The notes below the pieces were generated by a model that did not search any database, was not told the origin of the DNA, and was given only the letters and a program-made list of their open reading frames with translations. From a virus, in the IMG/VR virus record IMGVR_UViG_3300035670_001118, positions 1 to 26,180 of that record: a stretch of DNA of 26,180 bases. One strand, written 5' to 3'. Made by a program: the position numbers and the translations under genes. This document shows positions 23,025 through 26,180 of this stretch, one piece after another (position 1 is the first letter of the stretch; each line of letters starts with the position of its first letter).

Positions 23025-26000
23025 TTATCCCTCTAAGGTATATAGTATTGTCATATTTAGGTCTGATCCACCTGTAGATAACACATCTACCGTCAAATAG
23101 TCATCTTCTACCATACTAAATGGAACCAAACTTGTGGTTTTTGATTCGTTAGATAAAATGTCAAATGATCGGATTTGGCTGTCATTTTTCAATAAAGAAA
23201 CTAAAACATTCGATGAACTTGTGGACACCAATCTTAGAGTTACGGATGTAGCTGTTAAGTTTGTTGGTGCATACCATCTAACAGTACCAGTTGTTGGCAC
23301 TAAAGAACCGGTTTGAGTTAAACTTACGCTTCTTGTTGAGGTGGCACCAATTGCAGTATTTGCCCAAGTAAGGCTTGTGCCATCTTCAGCCAAAGCTAAT
23401 ACTTGATTTGCTGAACCATTCGTTGATGGTAATACTAAAGTAACGTTCTGAGTTACGGTATTTGGTGATCTGAGTGTTACGTATGTTGACGAATTTGCAT
23501 TTTCAAATTTGATAGCATTTTCATTTGACAATACAAAGTCTGAACCTGCACCCTCTTCTGTTTGTACCTTTAATTGTCCACCAACATTCTGCAATACTAA
23601 ACCTTGGACATTCAATGCTGTCGAAACTGTTAATGCGCCAGATGTGTTACTGACTATAATTCCGTCAATGTCAATGGAACCTGGTCCAACAAACACTGTA
23701 TGTATTCTATTTGTAGAATTACCAATATTATAGGTGACATCTGATGTCGGTATAATATTGCCTGAAATTTCTACGTCACCACTAATTAAACCACCAGTTG
23801 TACTAAATCCAGAGTTAGCAGCATCAAATGCAGCCTGTACACCACCTGCAGCACTATTTGCGGCATCAAATGCAGCTTGAACTGAGTTTGTTAATCCATC
23901 TAAAATGGCTTCAGCATTTGTATAGATGAGTACAGTAACTTCATCATTTGCTGAACCGGCATTCGTAAGTATAATTGTACTGTTTGAAACCTCTTTAACA
24001 TAGTCTGTTTGTGCAAGAAGAATACCATTTTGGTAAACATGAACAGTAGAGTTTGCCAGAACAACCATCGAAGCATTCGCCAGCACAGTTTGATTGGCTT
24101 CTAATACAAATTCAAATGTTTGTAAATCAGAAGTTAAGTATGATGGTGTTGCTTCAGTAATAATTGTAACATCAATTAATGAGTTAGCTGAAGGTGCTTC
24201 TGAGAATACTAAGTTGGCACCAGCAACATTATAAGATGCTTTACTTTGCATTACACCGTCAATAGAAACTAAAGTGTAATTTTCGCTAGTTGGTATTCTT
24301 GTAAGTGTAAATGTTGTACATGCATTGTCACCAGTAAAATTATCAACTGTAATTAATGCAGTTGAATTATTGACAACATATGTTGCACCTTGAGTAAATA
24401 CTGTAACGTCAATATTTGAATTTGCTGGTGGTGCTTCTGTAAATGTTAATGTTGTTCCAGTAACATCATAAGAAGATTTTAATTGTAAGACACCATCAAT
24501 TACAACAAATGTGTAATTTTCGTTTGCTGGTTGTGTTGATAAGGTAAATGTTGTACAAGCATTATCGCCAGCAAAATTATCAACGTTAATTGAGATTTGG
24601 AAATCTTGGTTTGCTTTATCGAACGCAGCATTTGCATGAGCATAAGCTAAAATGCCTGTTGTACCTTCAGCAGTATTAGCAGCATCAAATGCCGCCTGTG
24701 CTAAATCGGTTGCACTGTTTGCGGCATCAAATGCAGAGTTGGCTTGGTCTCTAACCCAAGTATCAACTGAATTGTTGGCTGCATCGAATGCGGATTGTGC
24801 GATTGAAGAAATGGTATTTACATATGATTCTGAAGCAATGTTTTCATATGTAATGCCATCATTCGTGAATGTCCATTTATCAGCAGTTTCATTCCAGATA
24901 ACACCAACATTATTTTCTGTACCCCTATCGATCTCTATACCAGCATCAACAGATGGCGCAGCTGCTTGGTCTATACCAGCATTTAATGTGATGATGTTAT
25001 CGCCAAGATTTACTGTCGTTGTATTGGCATAAGTTGTTTGACCAGTTACCGTTAAATTGCCAACAACATTTAAATCACCTGTAATTGTACCGCCAGTTTG
25101 TGGTAGTGCAGCGTTAGCAGTATCAAAAGCTGAGTCAGCAGTAACTTGAGCTGTATTGGCCGCATCAAATGCAGAGTTGGCTTGGTCTCTAACCCAAGTA
25201 TCAACTGAATTATTTGCAGCCTCAAAAGCAGCGTCAGCGGTAATCTGTGCATTATTAGCGGCATCAAAAGCTAAGTCAGCTGTTGTTTGTGCAGTGTTCG
25301 CAGCATCAAATGATGAATTTGCTTGGTCTCTAACCCATGTATCTACTGCATTATTAGCAGCATCAAATGCCGCATCAGCAGTAATTTGTGCGGTATTAGC
25401 AGCATCATATGCGGCTTGTGCCAAATCACTAGCAGAATTGGCTGCATCGAATGCTAAATTGGCAGCATCAAATGAAGACTGGCTTAGTGTGTTAGAAGCA
25501 TATTCGTCAGCGCCTTGCATCGTAGTAATCTCAATTGAAGCATTTGAAGCTGGTGCTTCAGAAAATACCACTGCATTTGCAGAAATGTTATAAGAAGACT
25601 TTAATTGTAAAACACCATCAATAACTACTGAAGTATAAATTTCATTTTTTGGAGTTGTTGATAGTGAGAATGTTGTACAAGCATTATCACCAGTGAAAGT
25701 ATCTAATGTTAATACTACACCAACAGGTAAAGCTTCTTGTGAAATAAATGTGATGGCCTCAATGTTAACATTACCTGGTGCTTCAGAGAAAACGACACTT
25801 GAACCTACAACATTATATGCGGATTTGTGTTGTACTATACCATCTAAGGTGATAATTGTAAAATTTTCTTCAACTGGAATTGTTGACAATGTGAATGTTG
25901 TACATGCACCATCACCAGTGAATGAATCAACAGTCATTGAAACGCCAAAGGCAGAATTGATTAATGTTGATGCTGCATTAACGGCATCATAAGCTGAGTT

Positions 26001-26180
26001 GGCGTGATTATAAGAAGAGTTGGCTTGATCACGTACCCAATAATCCATTGAATTGTTGGCCGCATCGTAAGCAGCATTAGCATGATCATAAGCAGAATTT
26101 GCTTGGTCTCTAATCCAAGTATCTACAGCATTGTTAGCGGCCTCAAAAGCTGCATTAGCCGTATCAAAAGCAGCATTAGT
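23025..26180 (-). CDS. Long tail fibre, repeat-built (N-terminus off the right edge)
   Basis: An open frame covers at least 1051 codons. The Met at 26048 is not the start, since the frame runs on through 44 more codons of the same repeat to the edge. Numbering from that Met, Ala-rich blocks with AFDAAN and VDTWVRDQANSAF repeats (about 1-35, 190-315, 415-480) look like a trimeric helical coiled-coil shaft. Four copies of a ~65-residue beta module (about 38-103, 113-177, 487-551, 566-632) each contain GDxACTTF and a DGVLQ-x-KSSY hairpin. A segment with GDLNVVGNLTVTG and WNETADKWTFTNDG (319-400) is typical of T4-like fibres of aquatic phages. The C-terminus has NIGNSTNRIHTVFVG, LPSTNGSANQVLALAEDG and a 100-residue beta tip. 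Confidence 0.88.
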   Translation of the reverse strand, partial: TNAAFDTANAAFEAANNAVDTWIRDQANSAYDHANAAYDAANNSMDYWVRDQANSSYNHANSAYDAVNAASTLINSAFGVSMTVDSFTGDGACTTFTLSTIPVEENFTIITLDGIVQHKSAYNVVGSSVVFSEAPGNVNIEAITFISQEALPVGVVLTLDTFTGDNACTTFSLSTTPKNEIYTSVVIDGVLQLKSSYNISANAVVFSEAPASNASIEITTMQGADEYASNTLSQSSFDAANLAFDAANSASDLAQAAYDAANTAQITADAAFDAANNAVDTWVRDQANSSFDAANTAQTTADLAFDAANNAQITADAAFEAANNSVDTWVRDQANSAFDAANTAQVTADSAFDTANAALPQTGGTITGDLNVVGNLTVTGQTTYANTTTVNLGDNIITLNAGIDQAAAPSVDAGIEIDRGTENNVGVIWNETADKWTFTNDGITYENIASESYVNTISSIAQSAFDAANNSVDTWVRDQANSAFDAANSATDLAQAAFDAANTAEGTTGILAYAHANAAFDKANQDFQISINVDNFAGDNACTTFTLSTQPANENYTFVVIDGVLQLKSSYDVTGTTLTFTEAPPANSNIDVTVFTQGATYVVNNSTALITVDNFTGDNACTTFTLTRIPTSENYTLVSIDGVMQSKASYNVAGANLVFSEAPSANSLIDVTIITEATPSYLTSDLQTFEFVLEANQTVLANASMVVLANSTVHVYQNGILLAQTDYVKEVSNSTIILTNAGSANDEVTVLIYTNAEAILDGLTNSVQAAFDAANSAAGGVQAAFDAANSGFSTTGGLISGDVEISGNIIPTSDVTYNIGNSTNRIHTVFVGPGSIDIDGIIVSNTSGALTVSTALNVQGLVLQNVGGQLKVQTEEGAGSDFVLSNENAIKFENANSSTYVTLRSPNTVTQNVTLVLPSTNGSANQVLALAEDGTSLTWANTAIGATSTRSVSLTQTGSLVPTTGTVRWYAPTNLTATSVTLRLVSTSSSNVLVSLLKNDSQIRSFDILSNESKTTSLVPFSMVEDDYLTVDVLSTGGSDLNMTILYTLEG
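24724..24773 (-). repeat. 50-base perfect direct repeat, copy 1
   Basis: This stretch is identical, base for base, to 25162-25211. Both encode the ...NSVDTWVRDQANSAFDA unit of the long fibre. Less exact copies lie near 25300-25355, 26020-26070 and 26090-26140. Confidence 0.9.
25162..25211 (-). repeat. 50-base perfect direct repeat, copy 2
   Basis: Second copy of the repeat at 24724-24773, 438 bases away. The 438-base offset is a multiple of three, so recombination between the copies would remove 146 codons and keep the frame. Confidence 0.9.

Noticed and set aside
24652-25593. Plus-strand open frames of 126 and 145 codons rich in Ala and Ser
   Set aside because: They are shadows of the repeat-rich fibre gene: complementary reading of GCA/AAT-type codons.
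26046-26048. ATG at 26048 as the fibre start
   Set aside because: The same repeat pattern continues upstream in frame to the window edge, and no ribosome site precedes this ATG.
23025-26180. CRISPR-like array in the repeated DNA at the right edge
   Set aside because: The repeats are in-frame coding units of varied length and spacing, without regular spacers.

Overview
The window is part of the virion structural (late) region of a T4-like myovirus, with every gene read on the minus strand. Gene order from right to left follows the T4 head and tail assembly block: 13-14-15-16-17-18-19-20-67-(68 position)-21-22-23. The far-T4 type seen in marine and aquatic phages is suggested by four things: AT-rich composition, a tail-fibre cluster placed just upstream of gene 13, fibres built from Ala-rich 'AFDAAN' repeats, and no gene 24 directly after gene 23. 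The host cannot be read from the sequence.

Right part (15535-26180): seven fibre or adhesin genes. A long repeat-built fibre runs off the right edge. Then come a 76-aa unknown, two 350-375-aa unknown proteins with a similar C-terminal pattern, a LamG-like plus Calx-beta protein, a polyglycine plus Calx-beta protein, and a TIG / putative-Ig / beta-propeller protein. The LamG-like and polyglycine proteins share their C-terminal half and differ completely in their N-terminal half.

Middle part (7388-15500): a consensus T4 late promoter (TATAAATA) sits in front of gene 13, overlapping a hairpin that covers the gene 13 ribosome site. Neck genes 13 and 14, tail terminator gene 15, two small virion-type genes, terminase genes 16 and 17, and tail sheath gene 18 follow. 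A Dps/ferritin-like gene lies between the two terminase genes.

Left part (1-7362): tube gene 19 ends in a strong terminator. Portal gene 20 and the prohead core, scaffold and protease genes follow (an acidic 67-like protein, a 263-aa protein, an Arg/Lys-rich protein in the 68 position, a 121-aa beta-rich protein, 21 and 22). A second consensus late promoter precedes gene 22. Major capsid gene 23 ends in a rho-independent terminator. Beyond it, the first 40 codons of a tail-tube-family gene run off the left edge.

Genes are packed with 0-60-base gaps, many with TAATG or ATGA overlaps, so translational coupling is likely. No gene-free stretch exceeds 300 bases. I found no tRNA, CRISPR, insertion sequence, integrase or origin. 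The least expected items are the Dps-like gene inside the terminase operon, the promoter/hairpin arrangement before gene 13, the modular adhesins, and the set of unnamed prohead-region genes.
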